A DNA stretch of 64,000 bases from Aquabacter sediminis (GCF_028863665.1 NZ_JARBFX010000009.1:1-64000), one strand, 5' to 3'; positions 16,223 to 25,668 are shown, counted from the first letter of the stretch. A program made the numbers and translations. Notes: generated from the sequence alone by a model not told the origin.

Positions 16223-17892
16223 GCACGGACGCCCCCATCCTGAGCATCGAGAAGCTCTCCGTCGCCCTCCCGGCGGGGCTCGATCGCAGGTTCGCGGTCC
16301 ACGACCTCTCGCTCCATGTGCGCAAGCGGCAGATTGTCTGCATCGTGGGGGAATCCGGCTCGGGCAAGTCGGTCACCGCCTCTGCGGTCATGCGCCTCCT
16401 GCCAGAGCGGGCGCTCCGCATCACCAGCGGCACCATACGGCTCGAAGGCGAGGACATCGTCAAGGCCACGCCCGAGCGCATGTGCTCCCTGCGCGGCAAC
16501 CGCATGGCGATGATCTTCCAGGAGCCGCTCACGGCCCTCAATCCGGTCATGCGCGTGGGCGAGCAGATTGCGGAGGTGATCCGCCTTCACCGGCCCGGCA
16601 CGCCCTCGTCCGAGATCGAAGCGCGGGTGCTCGCCTTGCTGGCCGACGTGCATTTGCCCGAGCCGACGATGCTGCGCCGCGCGTTTCCCCACCAACTGTC
16701 CGGGGGGCAGCGCCAGCGGGTGATGATTGCCATGGCGCTGGCCTTGGAGCCGGGGCTGATCATCGCCGACGAGCCCACCACCGCCCTCGACGTGACCACC
16801 CAGGCTCAAATTCTGCGCCTGCTGCGGGAGTTGCTCACCAAGCATGAGAGCGGCGTGCTCATGATCACCCACGACTTCGATGTGGTGTCGGCGGTGGCCG
16901 ACTATGTGATCGTGATGCGGCAAGGCGAGGTGGTGGAAGAGGGCGTTCCGGCGCAGGTCCTGGTCAATCCGCAGCATCCCTATACACGCACCTTGATCGA
17001 CGCGGTGCCGCGGCTGAAATGCCGCCCCGAGCGGGACACCAGCGCGCAGCCGGTTCTGGCGGTGCGGGATCTCAGCCTGACCTACCGCACCTCCGGCCTG
17101 TTCCGTCCGCCACGCATCACGCGCGCGCTGGACCGCGTGTCGTTCGCGCTGGCACCGGGCGAGACCCTGGGCGTGGTGGGGGAATCCGGGTCGGGCAAGA
17201 CCAGCCTGTCCAAGGCGATCCTGCGCTTCGAGCCTGCCGAGAGCGGTGCCGTTCTGTTCAAGGGCGAGGATGTCCTGGCGCTGGCCGGTGCCGCATTGAG
17301 GCATTTCCGGCGCAACATCCAGATGGTGTTCCAGGACCCCTACAAGTCCCTCAATCCGCGTCGGCGGATCGGGCAGTCCCTCATCGAGGGACCGGTCCAG
17401 CATGGGGTGGCAAAATCTCAGGCCGTGGCGCGGGCTGGCGAACTCATGGAACTGGTGGGCCTGTCGCGGAGCGCCCTCGACCGTTTCCCGCACGAGTTTT
17501 CCGGCGGCCAGAGGCAGCGGATCTGCATCGCCCGCGCGCTTGCCATGGAGCCGTCGGTGATCGTCGCGGACGAGGCCGTCTCGGCTCTCGACGTGTCCGT
17601 CCAAGCCCAGGTGCTGGAGCTGTTTCGGGCGCTTCAGGACAGATTGGGCTTCGCCATGATCTTCGTCACCCACGATTTGAGGGTGGCCTCCAACATCTGC
17701 GACCGCATTGCCGTGATGCGTCACGGCAGGATCGTGGAGATGGGACCCGCCGGCGAGATCTTCGGCGCTCCCAAAGACCCCTATACACGTGAGTTGATCG
17801 GCGCCGTGGCTCTGTCTGGCACGGCCATGTTCACTCAGGCGGAAGGCGGAACAGGGGTTGGCGCGCGCGAGAGCCCGATCCGAGCGCATTGA
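16219..17892 (+). CDS. Fused dual ABC ATPase (DppD-DppF fusion, GsiA type)
   Basis: The 557-residue product holds two complete nucleotide-binding domains in one chain. Domain 1 has Walker A GESGSGKS (about residues 44-51), signature LSGGQRQR and Walker [13 protein letters not shown]. Domain 2 has GESGSGKT (about 321-328), signature FSGGQRQR and [14 protein letters not shown], with the Q-loop region [18 protein letters not shown] typical of oligopeptide transporters. Both ATP sites look intact. Such fusions occur in GsiA (glutathione) and YejF-like systems. The start overlaps the permease stop (ATGA). A long perfect hairpin lies 64 bases after the stop. Confidence 0.94.
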   Translation: MSTDAPILSIEKLSVALPAGLDRRFAVHDLSLHVRKRQIVCIVGESGSGKSVTASAVMRLLPERALRITSGTIRLEGEDIVKATPERMCSLRGNRMAMIFQEPLTALNPVMRVGEQIAEVIRLHRPGTPSSEIEARVLALLADVHLPEPTMLRRAFPHQLSGGQRQRVMIAMALALEPGLIIADEPTTALDVTTQAQILRLLRELLTKHESGVLMITHDFDVVSAVADYVIVMRQGEVVEEGVPAQVLVNPQHPYTRTLIDAVPRLKCRPERDTSAQPVLAVRDLSLTYRTSGLFRPPRITRALDRVSFALAPGETLGVVGESGSGKTSLSKAILRFEPAESGAVLFKGEDVLALAGAALRHFRRNIQMVFQDPYKSLNPRRRIGQSLIEGPVQHGVAKSQAVARAGELMELVGLSRSALDRFPHEFSGGQRQRICIARALAMEPSVIVADEAVSALDVSVQAQVLELFRALQDRLGFAMIFVTHDLRVASNICDRIAVMRHGRIVEMGPAGEIFGAPKDPYTRELIGAVALSGTAMFTQAEGGTGVGARESPIRAH

Positions 17893-17955
17893 ATCGCATG
17901 GCGATCCAATGCGCGGTGTATCCGCCTCTGTTCAATAAGTGAGCGGGCGATTCAT

Positions 17956-17992
17956 CGCCCCAATGGAACCGTCTTGCGGTTCCATTGGGGCG
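17956..17992. terminator. Long perfect hairpin after the ABC operon
   Basis: CGCCCCAATGGAACCG at 17956-17971 pairs perfectly with 17977-17992 around a TCTTG loop. No T-run follows on either strand, so it may be a 3' stabiliser or a factor-dependent end rather than a classic intrinsic terminator. Confidence 0.5.
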
Positions 17993-18060
17993 GATCGCGA
18001 CCGGCATCGGAAGGCAGAGCCAGGCACTCCTGCCTTGGAGTCCCCGGCGTGGCCAAGGTT

Positions 18061-18090
18061 TTTACATCTATTATTACTCTAAATCATACT
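18061..18090 (+). promoter_or_regulatory. Possible promoter of the fecI-fecR unit
   Basis: An AT-rich island in otherwise GC-rich DNA carries TTTACA (18061-18066) and CATACT (18085-18090) with 18 bases between. A Fur- or Irr-type iron box is expected in this position, but I could not identify one with confidence. Confidence 0.35.
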
Positions 18091-18159
18091 GATTGCGGTG
18101 GGGTGTCTGTTTCCCTAAGTATCGAGAGATCCGGAATGAGATGAACTCATCAGATTTCA

Positions 18160-18681
18160 ATGACGCTGGCACCTTCCATGTCCTCCGATCTGATGCTGGC
18201 CTACATGCACCAGTGGAGGACGCTGCGCGGGCATCTCAGCCGCCGCACCGGATCGCGGGACCTGGCGGAAGAGGCGCTGCAGGAGACCTGGCTGCGCCTC
18301 GCCACCATGGCGGAGCAGCCGGCGGCGATACAGGACAAGCACGCCTACCTGCTCCGCCTCGCCGGCAATATCGCCATTGACCTCCTGCGGCGGGAGCAGC
18401 GCCACGCCTCCCGGTGCCTCAGCGATGAGAGCGTGCTGCGCGAGATCGCCGACCAGACCCCGTCCCCGGAAGCCTATGCCCTGCACCGCGACGAGCTGCG
18501 CGCGCTGGTGCGGGCGCTCATGGCGCTGCCCGCAAAGCCGCGTACGGCGCTGCTGCTCAACCGGTGCGACGGTCTGAGCCATTGGGAGATCGCGTCGCGC
18601 CTCGGCGTGTCCCAGAGTATGGTGGCGAAATATCTGGCCCAGGCCCTGCGCCATTGCCGCGACAGCCTGCGGGCGCTCTGA
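18160..18681 (+). CDS. fecI: ECF sigma factor, FecI type
   Basis: This 173-residue sigma-70 region 2/4 protein directs RNA polymerase to iron-uptake genes when signalled through FecR. Region 2 is seen in LAEEALQETWLRLATM and YLLRLAGNIAIDLLRREQRH, region 4 in ALMALPAKPRTALLLNRCDG and IASRLGVSQSMVAKYLAQAL. The neighbours FecR and a TonB receptor with a signalling domain complete the cell-surface signalling module. The start could also be the ATG at 18178; neither has a strong Shine-Dalgarno sequence. Confidence 0.92.
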   Translation: MTLAPSMSSDLMLAYMHQWRTLRGHLSRRTGSRDLAEEALQETWLRLATMAEQPAAIQDKHAYLLRLAGNIAIDLLRREQRHASRCLSDESVLREIADQTPSPEAYALHRDELRALVRALMALPAKPRTALLLNRCDGLSHWEIASRLGVSQSMVAKYLAQALRHCRDSLRAL

Positions 18682-18701
18682 ACCCTCGCAGCCGGTGACC
18701 G

Positions 18702-19652
18702 ATGCGTGTTTCGCGCCACCCACCCCGAGCAGACATCGCCCTGAGCGATCAGGCCATCGACTGGGTGGTGCGCTTGCATTCCGGTGTGGCCGGAACGCCC
18801 GAGCGGGACGGCTTCCTGGCCTGGCGCGCGCTGAGCCCGGCCCACGAAGCGGCCGCACAGGAGGCCGAAGCCCTGTGGCACGGCCTCGGGACCGCCGGTG
18901 TGCGTGTGCGCGCGGAGGAAAAGACGGGGCGCGGCCGGATCACCCGCCGCGCCTTCATGGCCGGCGGCGTCATCGCCGCCTTCGGGCTTGCCGCCACGGC
19001 GTCCGGTCCGCTGCGTCGGCGGATGCTCGCCGACTATTCCACCGGGGTGGGCGAGGCCCGCGAAGTGGTGCTGCCCGACGGCTCGCGGGCCTGGCTGAAC
19101 TCCAGCACCGCCTTGGCGCTGGAGTTTTCCGGCCCGCGCCGCGGCATCAGGCTGCTGGACGGACAGGCGCTGTTCACGGTGGTGCCCGACCCCGCCCGCC
19201 CCTTCGTCGTCGCGGCCGCCAATGGCTGGACACGGGCCGTGGGCACGGTGTTCGACGTGGACATGCGCGCGGAGAGCGTTGCGGTCACCGTGGTGGAAGG
19301 CGTCGTGGCGGTGGGCATCGATGGCGGATCGCCGGACGGCACGACCATGCGGGCCGACCAGACGGTTCGTTACGGCCTTGGCGGCATCACGCCCCCGCAA
19401 AGCATCGATGCCACCATGGCGACCGCCTGGCGGCGCGGGAAGCTGATCTTCACCCGGCGCCCGCTGGAAGACGTGGTCAGCGAGCTTCGCCGGCACACCC
19501 GCACCCCGATCGTGATCGCCGGCAGCAGCCTGAAGGCGCTGGAGGTGACCGGCGTGTTCGATCTCAACGATCCGCAATCGGTGCTGGAGACCATCGAGCA
19601 GACCCTTCCGGTGCGCGTGCTGCGCTTGCCGCTGCTGAACATCATCCTCTGA
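18702..19652 (+). CDS. fecR: FecR-family anti-sigma/sigma-regulator
   Basis: The 316-residue inner-membrane protein relays the receptor signal to FecI. The N-terminal cytoplasmic part has the DUF4880-like helix (AIDWVVRLHSGVAGTPERDG, then FLAWRALSPAHEAA), one membrane span at about residues 85-102 preceded by TRR, and the periplasmic FecR domain (REVVLPDGSRAWLNSSTALA, VGTVFDVDMRAESVAVTVVE). The C-terminal part (LKALEVTGVFDLNDPQSVLE) resembles the secretin/STN-type fold that contacts the receptor plug. It starts 20 bases after fecI. Confidence 0.92.
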   Translation: MRVSRHPPRADIALSDQAIDWVVRLHSGVAGTPERDGFLAWRALSPAHEAAAQEAEALWHGLGTAGVRVRAEEKTGRGRITRRAFMAGGVIAAFGLAATASGPLRRRMLADYSTGVGEAREVVLPDGSRAWLNSSTALALEFSGPRRGIRLLDGQALFTVVPDPARPFVVAAANGWTRAVGTVFDVDMRAESVAVTVVEGVVAVGIDGGSPDGTTMRADQTVRYGLGGITPPQSIDATMATAWRRGKLIFTRRPLEDVVSELRRHTRTPIVIAGSSLKALEVTGVFDLNDPQSVLETIEQTLPVRVLRLPLLNIIL

Positions 19653-19770
19653 TCCCGCCTCGCGAAGAAAATTCGCGCTCCGCGCTGCAAGGTCCCCGCG
19701 CTCGTTTCGTCCTTGCTTCTGAAGCGCATGAGGGCCGCGTGCCGCGCGCCGTTGAAGGGGAGCTTTGCAG

Positions 19771-22251
19771 ATGGGTGGGGGACGCGCGCGGGCGGCGGGA
19801 CGCATGAACGGGCTGGCATCGGTGGCGATGACCCTTGTCTTGGGCGCCCTCGTGCCGGCGCCGGCCTACGCGCAGGGCACGCCGCCTGCGGCCATATCGT
19901 TCAACATCCCGCCCCAGGATCTCGGCACCGCGCTCACCACCTTCGCCGACAAGGCGGGGCTGCGCTTGCTGTTTCCCTCTGACCTCGTGGCCGGACGCAG
20001 GAGCCCCGGCCTGAGCGGCGCCTATACGCCGGACGCGGCCATCGCTCGCCTGCTCCAGGGCACCGGTCTCCTCTATCGCTTCACGCGGGCCAATACCGTG
20101 ACCATCAGCGCCCCCAATCTGGGCGCTGCGGATGCGGATGGCACCATCGCGCTCGGGACCATCGACGTCACCGGCGCCGCCGACGACCAGCAGATCGTGG
20201 CGCTCGCCACCAGCGCCGGCACCAAGACGAACACGCCCCTCATCGACATTCCCCAGTCGGTGAGCGTGGTGACACAGGCGGAGATGCAGCAACGCGGCGT
20301 GCAGGACTTCAATTCCGCCGTCGCCTACACCCCCGGCGTGCGGGTGGTGGACTATCCCGGCGGTCAGGGCATGCCGGACATCTATATGCGCGGCTTCCGC
20401 GCCATCAACCAGGCCGCCTATTATCGCGACGGCCTGCGCGCCGGCTTCAACGCCTATGATTCCGACATCGAGACCTATGGCCTTGAACGGATCGACGTGG
20501 TGAAGGGACCGTCCTCGGCGCTCTATGGCGCGGGCGTGCCGGGCGGCTTCGTGGATGCCATCACCAAGCGGCCGACCGCCCTTCCCATGCGCGAGATCGA
20601 ACTGCTCGGCGGCAGCTTCGACCGCCTGCAGGGCGCGTTCGACATTGGCGGACCGGCGACGGCTGACGGCACCTGGCTCTACCGCTTCACCGGCCTGTTC
20701 CGCGACAGCGGCACGCAGATCGATTTTTCGCCGGACAACCGCATCTATTTCGCGCCCGCCGTTACCTGGCAGCCCAATGCGCAGACCAGCCTCACCGTAC
20801 TGGCCTCCTACCAGAAGACGGAAAAGGGCGGCTCCGAGCAGAGCCTGCCCATGGCCAACACCATCTTCAATCTCGGGCCGAAGATCTCATCCAGCCTCTA
20901 TCTCGGCGCGCCCGATTTGACCGACTGGAACGTAGAGACCTCCTCCGTCGGCTATGAGTTCAAGCACGAATTCGATAGCGGCTGGCGCTTCCAGCAGAAT
21001 GCCCGTTATTCCCATTCGGAGGTGGACTACAACTCCGCCTGGGGCTGGGACGCGACGTTGGCTGTGGTGGACGGCCAATACATCAATGTGGGCGTCCAGT
21101 TGCGCCCGAAGACGGCGGACAGCGTCCTCATCGACAACCGGCTGACCGGGAATTTCGATACCGGCCCTATCGCCCATGAGCTGCTCTTCGGCATTGACGG
21201 GGGGTATTACAACTCCACCGAGACCCGCACCAATTCCACCAATTACAACGCCATCAGCATTTTCGCCCCCGATTACAACTTTGCGTATACGTTCGGCCAG
21301 CCCTGGTCGGACACGCAAAGCAAGGTGCTGCAGGTGGGTGCCTATGCGCAGGACCAGATGAAGCTGGGCAACTGGCTGCTCACGCTGAGCGGGCGGCAGG
21401 ACTGGGTGCGCAACGAGGAATACAATTTCAATTCCCGCACCCTGCTGGCGGACTACGGCTTCACCGATGAGGAGGCCATCGCCAACGACTCCGCCTTCAC
21501 CTGGCGGGCGGGGCTCGGCTACAAGTTCGACAACGGCCTGATGCCCTATGCCAGCTATTCCACCTCCTTCCTCCCGCAGGCGGGCACGGATTTCGAGGGC
21601 AATGCCTTCCAGCCGACCACGGGCGAACAGTATGAAGCCGGTATCAAGTTCGAGCCGGCGGGCTTCCGGGGGCTGTTCACCGCCTCGGTGTTCCAGATCA
21701 CGCAGCAGAATGTGCTGACCAACGACCCGATCAATTTCGGCTATTCCATCCAGGATGGCGAGGTGCGGGTGCGCGGCCTGGAGCTTGAGGCCAAGGCGCA
21801 GCTCACGGCCAACCTGGACGTGGTCGCCTCCTACACCTATCTCGATGCCGAGGTGACCAAGGACAATCCCAACGAATACGGGGCCTCGAAGGTGGGCACC
21901 GTGCCGGCGGGCGTGCCCCAGAATGCCGCCTCGCTCTGGGGCTATTACACCTTCCGCGACGGCCCGCTGACCGGCCTCGGCCTGGGCGCCGGCGTGCGCT
22001 ATGTGGGCAGTTCCTATGCGGTGATGGAGACAGAATCCGGCGCGCAGGTGAAAGTGCCCGGCTACACGCTGGTGGATGCGGCGCTGAAATACGACCTCGG
22101 CGAACTGGACCGGCGGCTGAAGGGCGCCTCGCTCTCCATCGCCGCCACCAACCTGTTCGACACCGACTATTACACCCCCGGCTTCTACTGGAACTCGGTC
22201 ATCTACGGCACGCGCCGCACCGTCTACGGTACGCTGGCCTATCGCTGGTGA
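19771..22251 (+). CDS. TonB-dependent siderophore receptor with signalling (STN) domain
   Basis: This outer-membrane receptor of about 826 residues takes up a ferric siderophore and signals through FecR. After a signal peptide (MTLVLGALVPAPAYA) comes the STN domain (SFNIPPQDLGTALTTFADKA), then the TonB-box/plug region (IDIPQSVSVVTQAEMQQRGV, GLERIDVVKGPSSALYGAGV) and the 22-strand barrel ending in TVYGTLAYRW, with the typical terminal aromatic residue. The layout matches FpvA/FhuE-like receptors; the siderophore is unknown. The ATG at 19771 is chosen because AAGGGGAG lies 8 bases before it. A TTG at 19765 and an ATG at 19804 are alternatives. Confidence 0.93.
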   Translation: MGGGRARAAGRMNGLASVAMTLVLGALVPAPAYAQGTPPAAISFNIPPQDLGTALTTFADKAGLRLLFPSDLVAGRRSPGLSGAYTPDAAIARLLQGTGLLYRFTRANTVTISAPNLGAADADGTIALGTIDVTGAADDQQIVALATSAGTKTNTPLIDIPQSVSVVTQAEMQQRGVQDFNSAVAYTPGVRVVDYPGGQGMPDIYMRGFRAINQAAYYRDGLRAGFNAYDSDIETYGLERIDVVKGPSSALYGAGVPGGFVDAITKRPTALPMREIELLGGSFDRLQGAFDIGGPATADGTWLYRFTGLFRDSGTQIDFSPDNRIYFAPAVTWQPNAQTSLTVLASYQKTEKGGSEQSLPMANTIFNLGPKISSSLYLGAPDLTDWNVETSSVGYEFKHEFDSGWRFQQNARYSHSEVDYNSAWGWDATLAVVDGQYINVGVQLRPKTADSVLIDNRLTGNFDTGPIAHELLFGIDGGYYNSTETRTNSTNYNAISIFAPDYNFAYTFGQPWSDTQSKVLQVGAYAQDQMKLGNWLLTLSGRQDWVRNEEYNFNSRTLLADYGFTDEEAIANDSAFTWRAGLGYKFDNGLMPYASYSTSFLPQAGTDFEGNAFQPTTGEQYEAGIKFEPAGFRGLFTASVFQITQQNVLTNDPINFGYSIQDGEVRVRGLELEAKAQLTANLDVVASYTYLDAEVTKDNPNEYGASKVGTVPAGVPQNAASLWGYYTFRDGPLTGLGLGAGVRYVGSSYAVMETESGAQVKVPGYTLVDAALKYDLGELDRRLKGASLSIAATNLFDTDYYTPGFYWNSVIYGTRRTVYGTLAYRW

Positions 22252-23489
22252 TGCCCGGCTCCCGGCGCGCGCCTGCGAAGAAGGGCGCCGCGTCCTCACC
22301 TGCCGGCCGCACCTTCAAGGTTCGGCCGATCCTGGTGCTGATGCATCGCTGCATCGGTCTCACGACGGCCGTGTTTCTCACGCTCGCGGGGCTGACAGGC
22401 AGTGTGATCGCGTTCAACCGCGAACTGGACGGGCTGCTCAATCCCGCTTTCTACGCCGCCACGGCGAAAGGCCCCACGCTGTCGCCCGAGGCGCTGGCGG
22501 CGAAGGTCGAGGCGCGCGACCCGCTTCTGTCGGTGTGGTCCGTCAGCCTTGAGCCCATGGCCGGCGGAGCGGTGGAAGTGCGCGCCATGGCGCGGGAGGG
22601 GGAGCCGTCGGCGGACTGGTTCAGCCTCGATCCCGTGAGCGGGGAGATCCTTGGCGCGCGCGTCTGGGGGGCCTGCTGCCTCTCGCGCGCGCACCTCATC
22701 CCCTTCCTCTACAATTTCCACCACAGCCTGAGCCTGCCGGGTGCCCTCGGCGTGCTGGTCATGGGCATCGTGGCCCTGTTCTGGCTGCTCGACAGCTTCA
22801 TCGGCGCGGCGCTGACATTGCCCCTCGGCCGTCCCTTCTTCCGCAAGTGGCGCACCGCCTTCACCATCAAGGGCGGCAGCGCCTTTCGACTGAACCTCGA
22901 CTGGCACCGGGCCGCCGGCCTGTGGCTGTTCGCGGTGCTTATGGTGCTGGCCGTGTCTTCCATCGCCATGAACCTGCGCACGCAGGTGTTCGAGCCCGTG
23001 GTCCAGCTTTTCTCACCCCTCACGCCGACGCCCTTCGCCGGCCCCCTGCTGCCAGAGCCGCTGCCGCGGCGCCTGTCCTATGACGCGGTGATCGCGCGGG
23101 CCCAGGCGGAAGCGCGCACACGCGGCTGGGACCTGCCGCCGACCTATGTCTTCTATTCGCCGGCCTTCGGCCTGTTCGGCGTCAGGTTCGGCAGCGGCGA
23201 GGAGATGATGACGAGCCCCTGGCTCTATCTGGACGGCCGCACCGCCGCGCCCGTCGGGCAGGTCGTTCCCGGCGCGGGAACGGCGGGCGACACCTTCCTT
23301 CAGCTTCAGTTTCCCCTTCATAGCGGCCGGATCGCCGGCCTGCCGGGGCGCATCCTCATCGCTGTCATGGGGGTCGTGGTGGCCGGCCTGTCGATCACCG
23401 GCGTCGCCATATGGTGGATCAAGCGCGCGGCGCGTCGACAGCGGCGGGGCGGACCGCTCCGGATGCCGTCCGGCGGCGCATCCAGGTGA
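22251..23489 (+). CDS. PepSY-associated membrane protein (siderophore-linked reductase type)
   Basis: The 412-residue inner-membrane protein has four predicted membrane segments and two PepSY-like periplasmic regions. Features include LMHRCIGLTTAVFLTLAGLT, GSVIAFNRELD, NFHHSLSLPGALGVLVMGIV, LDWHRAAGLWLFAVLMVLAV and the C-terminal IAVMGVVVAGLSITGVAIWW. Conserved His residues in the helices fit haem or metal binding. Relatives next to TonB receptors (for example FoxB/FpvG-like) are thought to reduce ferric siderophores in the periplasm. The ATG at 22251 shares one base with the receptor stop codon, which indicates translational coupling. Confidence 0.87.
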   Translation: MPGSRRAPAKKGAASSPAGRTFKVRPILVLMHRCIGLTTAVFLTLAGLTGSVIAFNRELDGLLNPAFYAATAKGPTLSPEALAAKVEARDPLLSVWSVSLEPMAGGAVEVRAMAREGEPSADWFSLDPVSGEILGARVWGACCLSRAHLIPFLYNFHHSLSLPGALGVLVMGIVALFWLLDSFIGAALTLPLGRPFFRKWRTAFTIKGGSAFRLNLDWHRAAGLWLFAVLMVLAVSSIAMNLRTQVFEPVVQLFSPLTPTPFAGPLLPEPLPRRLSYDAVIARAQAEARTRGWDLPPTYVFYSPAFGLFGVRFGSGEEMMTSPWLYLDGRTAAPVGQVVPGAGTAGDTFLQLQFPLHSGRIAGLPGRILIAVMGVVVAGLSITGVAIWWIKRAARRQRRGGPLRMPSGGASR

Positions 23490-23731
23490 GCGCGACGCAG
23501 GAGAGGACCGGCTTCATCATCCTGCGTTCGGCATGGGGAGAGGGCCGCAGGACAGGTCCGGATCGACGTCCTCGACCATGGGCGCAGCAGCCGGGTGCCG
23601 GCTCGATGCTTCGCGCGTGTTAGACGCCGCCATCCGTCCCGACGACATCCTCCAGCACCATGCCAGACTCGGGCCCTGGAGCCCCATGTCTCACGGGCGC
23701 GAGTGCCTCTTTTTCAGGCAGGCATTGACCG

Positions 23732-24244
23732 TCAGGTGAGTTCGGATGCGCCTTGGCGTGCGCCGTGGGCGGAAACGATTTTCTTCATGGCTTCAACGAA
23801 TTGGCGCTGCTCGGCCGGCGTGAGCATGTCGACGGTGGCGGCATGGGCGCGGCGGGCGCCGTCTTCCATGTCCTCCAGCAGGCGGCGGCCTTCGGCGGTG
23901 AGCGCGCAGCTTTGCGAGCGCCGGTCCATAGCCGATGTGCCGCGCCGGATCAGCCCGCGCGCCTCCAGGCGTTTCAAGGCTCCGGTGGTGGTGGTGCGGT
24001 CGAGGGCGACCAGGCGCGACAAGGTGGTTTGATCCGCCTCCTCCCGGTCCGCCAGCGCCGAGAGCAGGCTGTATTGCACGGGCGTTACGCCGAATGGGGC
24101 ACACAGCTCAGAAAACAGGCTGACATGGATCTGGTGCACCCGCCGCGCCAGGAAGCCCGGCCGGTCCGAAAGCGGCCAGTCCTCCGCCGGAGCAGGCGGG
24201 GGCGGAGTTTCATAAGCATCTGATTTATTGCGCGATTTCTTCAC
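23732..24244 (-). CDS. MarR-family transcriptional regulator
   Basis: The 170-residue product has a winged helix-turn-helix core: FGVTPVQYSLLSALADREEA, TTLSRLVALDRTTTTGALKR, LEARGLIRRG and the wing MDRRSQSCALTAEGRRLLED. MarR proteins are usually repressors released by aromatic or phenolic ligands. It is divergent from the amidohydrolase operon, with a 14-bp palindrome (24328-24341) in between that is a good candidate operator. Confidence 0.92.
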   Translation of the reverse strand: MKKSRNKSDAYETPPPPAPAEDWPLSDRPGFLARRVHQIHVSLFSELCAPFGVTPVQYSLLSALADREEADQTTLSRLVALDRTTTTGALKRLEARGLIRRGTSAMDRRSQSCALTAEGRRLLEDMEDGARRAHAATVDMLTPAEQRQFVEAMKKIVSAHGARQGASELT

Positions 24245-24281
24245 GTCGCCCGATCCTTCTGCGCCTGAGCGGCGATTGAAA

Positions 24282-24295
24282 TTGATCTAAGTCAA
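24282..24295. promoter_or_regulatory. FNR/FixK-type box
   Basis: TTGATCTAAGTCAA fits the TTGA-N6-TCAA dyad recognised by FNR, Anr and FixK-type regulators of low-oxygen genes. A possible -10 (CATAAG, 24314-24319) would put the start near 24326-24330, so the box centre would sit close to -40, the usual activating position for the plus-strand operon. Confidence 0.5.
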
Positions 24296-24327
24296 ATCCT
24301 GGCACGCGGCCTGCATAAGGGAAATTA

Positions 24328-24341
24328 CGAAGCATACTTCG
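24328..24341. promoter_or_regulatory. Palindrome, candidate MarR operator
   Basis: CGAAG, CATA, CTTCG forms a short dyad in the divergent region between the MarR gene and the amidohydrolase gene. It would overlap the predicted transcription start, a position that suits repression. Confidence 0.4.
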
Positions 24342-24390
24342 CTTTTCCAATGCGGTCCCAGCACCGCGCATGCATGGATGGAGACCCCCC

Positions 24391-25668
24391 ATGGCTGATC
24401 CTGCGGGATACGATATCCTCCTCAAGGGCGGGCATGTCATCTGCCCCGCTTCCGGCATTGATGGCATCCGCGACGTGGCGGTGCGCGACGGGCGCATCGC
24501 CGCCGTTGAAGAAACCATCCTGCCCTCCAGCGCCGCCGAGACCATCGATGTCAGCGGCAAGCTGGTTCTGCCGGGCATGATCGACACCCACGGCCATGTC
24601 TACCAGTACGTCACCGGCCGCTTCGGCCTGAATCCGGACATGGTGGGCGTGCATTCCGGCGTCACCACCGTGATCGACCAGGGCGGCCCCTCCTGCATGA
24701 CCTTGCCGGGTTTCCGCAAGTTCATCGCCGAGCCTTCCGACACCCGCATCTATGCCTTCCTCTCCGCCTATCTGGTGGGGGGCCTTGAGGGCCATTACTA
24801 TCCCAACCTCTACAGCCCGGACTGCGTGGACATCGATGCCACCGTGCGCTCCGCCGTGGCCAACCGCGACATCGTGCGCGGCATCAAGGGCCATGCGGAG
24901 ATCGGCGGCTTCGCCCGCTGGGGCATCCGCGTCATGGAGATGGCGGCCGAGATCGCGCGGCGCGCCGAAATCCCGCTCTATGTGCATTTCGGCACCCTGT
25001 GGGGCCTGCCCGAGAGCGGCGCCAATGGCGAGGATGCCGACACCATCCTGGAGCGGGTCATCCCCCTCCTCAAGGAAGGCGATGTGCTCGCCCACCCGTT
25101 CACCCGCCATCCCGGCGGCTTCGTGAACCAGCAGGGCGAGGTGCACCATGTGATCCAGGCGGCGCTCGATCGCGGCCTGAAGGTGGATGTGGGCCACGGC
25201 AGCCATTTCTCCTATCGCCTGGCCAAGAAGGCCATTGCCGCCGGTGTGGTTCCCCACACGCTCGGCGCCGACATGCACGGCTACAACACCCATGTGCCCG
25301 CCCCGGCCGGAACGCCGGAAGAGCACTATGACGACGAGAACCACCCCTTCAAGGGCCAGGCCCGCTTCAGCCTGACCCAGGCCATGAGCTCCATGATGGC
25401 GCTCGGTCTCTCGCTGGAGGAGGTGGTGCCCATGGTCACCATCAACCCGGCCAAGATGATCGGCCTGACCGACCGGGTGGGCTCGCTCACCGTGGGCTAT
25501 GCGGCCGACATTTCGGTGTTGGACGACCATCGCGGCCGGTTCCTGCTGCGCGACAACGAGGACACGAAGGTGGTGGCCGAGCGGCTGCTCACCCCCGCTT
25601 TCTGCCTGCGGGCCGGCAAGAGGTTCGACGCGGACGCCATCATCCTGCCCCAGGCGGTGGCCGCGTGA
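24391..25668 (+). CDS. Amidohydrolase-superfamily metal-dependent hydrolase
   Basis: The 425-residue product has the deacetylase/dihydroorotase-like layout: an N-terminal beta part (YDILLKGGHVICPASG), metal site DTHGH (residues 65-69), further metal-ligand candidates in IKGHAE, HPFTRHPGGF, DVGHGSHFSY and the catalytic-Asp region TLGADMHGYN, then the C-terminal IGLTDRVGSLTVGYAADISV. These enzymes open cyclic amides or remove acyl groups. Being first in an operon with a molybdenum hydroxylase, it may open a hydroxylated N-heterocycle (inference). The ATG at 24391 follows GGATGGAG; an upstream ATG at 24370 is less likely. Confidence 0.88.
   Translation: MADPAGYDILLKGGHVICPASGIDGIRDVAVRDGRIAAVEETILPSSAAETIDVSGKLVLPGMIDTHGHVYQYVTGRFGLNPDMVGVHSGVTTVIDQGGPSCMTLPGFRKFIAEPSDTRIYAFLSAYLVGGLEGHYYPNLYSPDCVDIDATVRSAVANRDIVRGIKGHAEIGGFARWGIRVMEMAAEIARRAEIPLYVHFGTLWGLPESGANGEDADTILERVIPLLKEGDVLAHPFTRHPGGFVNQQGEVHHVIQAALDRGLKVDVGHGSHFSYRLAKKAIAAGVVPHTLGADMHGYNTHVPAPAGTPEEHYDDENHPFKGQARFSLTQAMSSMMALGLSLEEVVPMVTINPAKMIGLTDRVGSLTVGYAADISVLDDHRGRFLLRDNEDTKVVAERLLTPAFCLRAGKRFDADAIILPQAVAA

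Noticed and set aside
18061-18159. Fur or Irr box before fecI
   Set aside because: The AT-rich stretch has no dyad close enough to a GATAATGATAATCATTATC-type or iron-control-element pattern to call.
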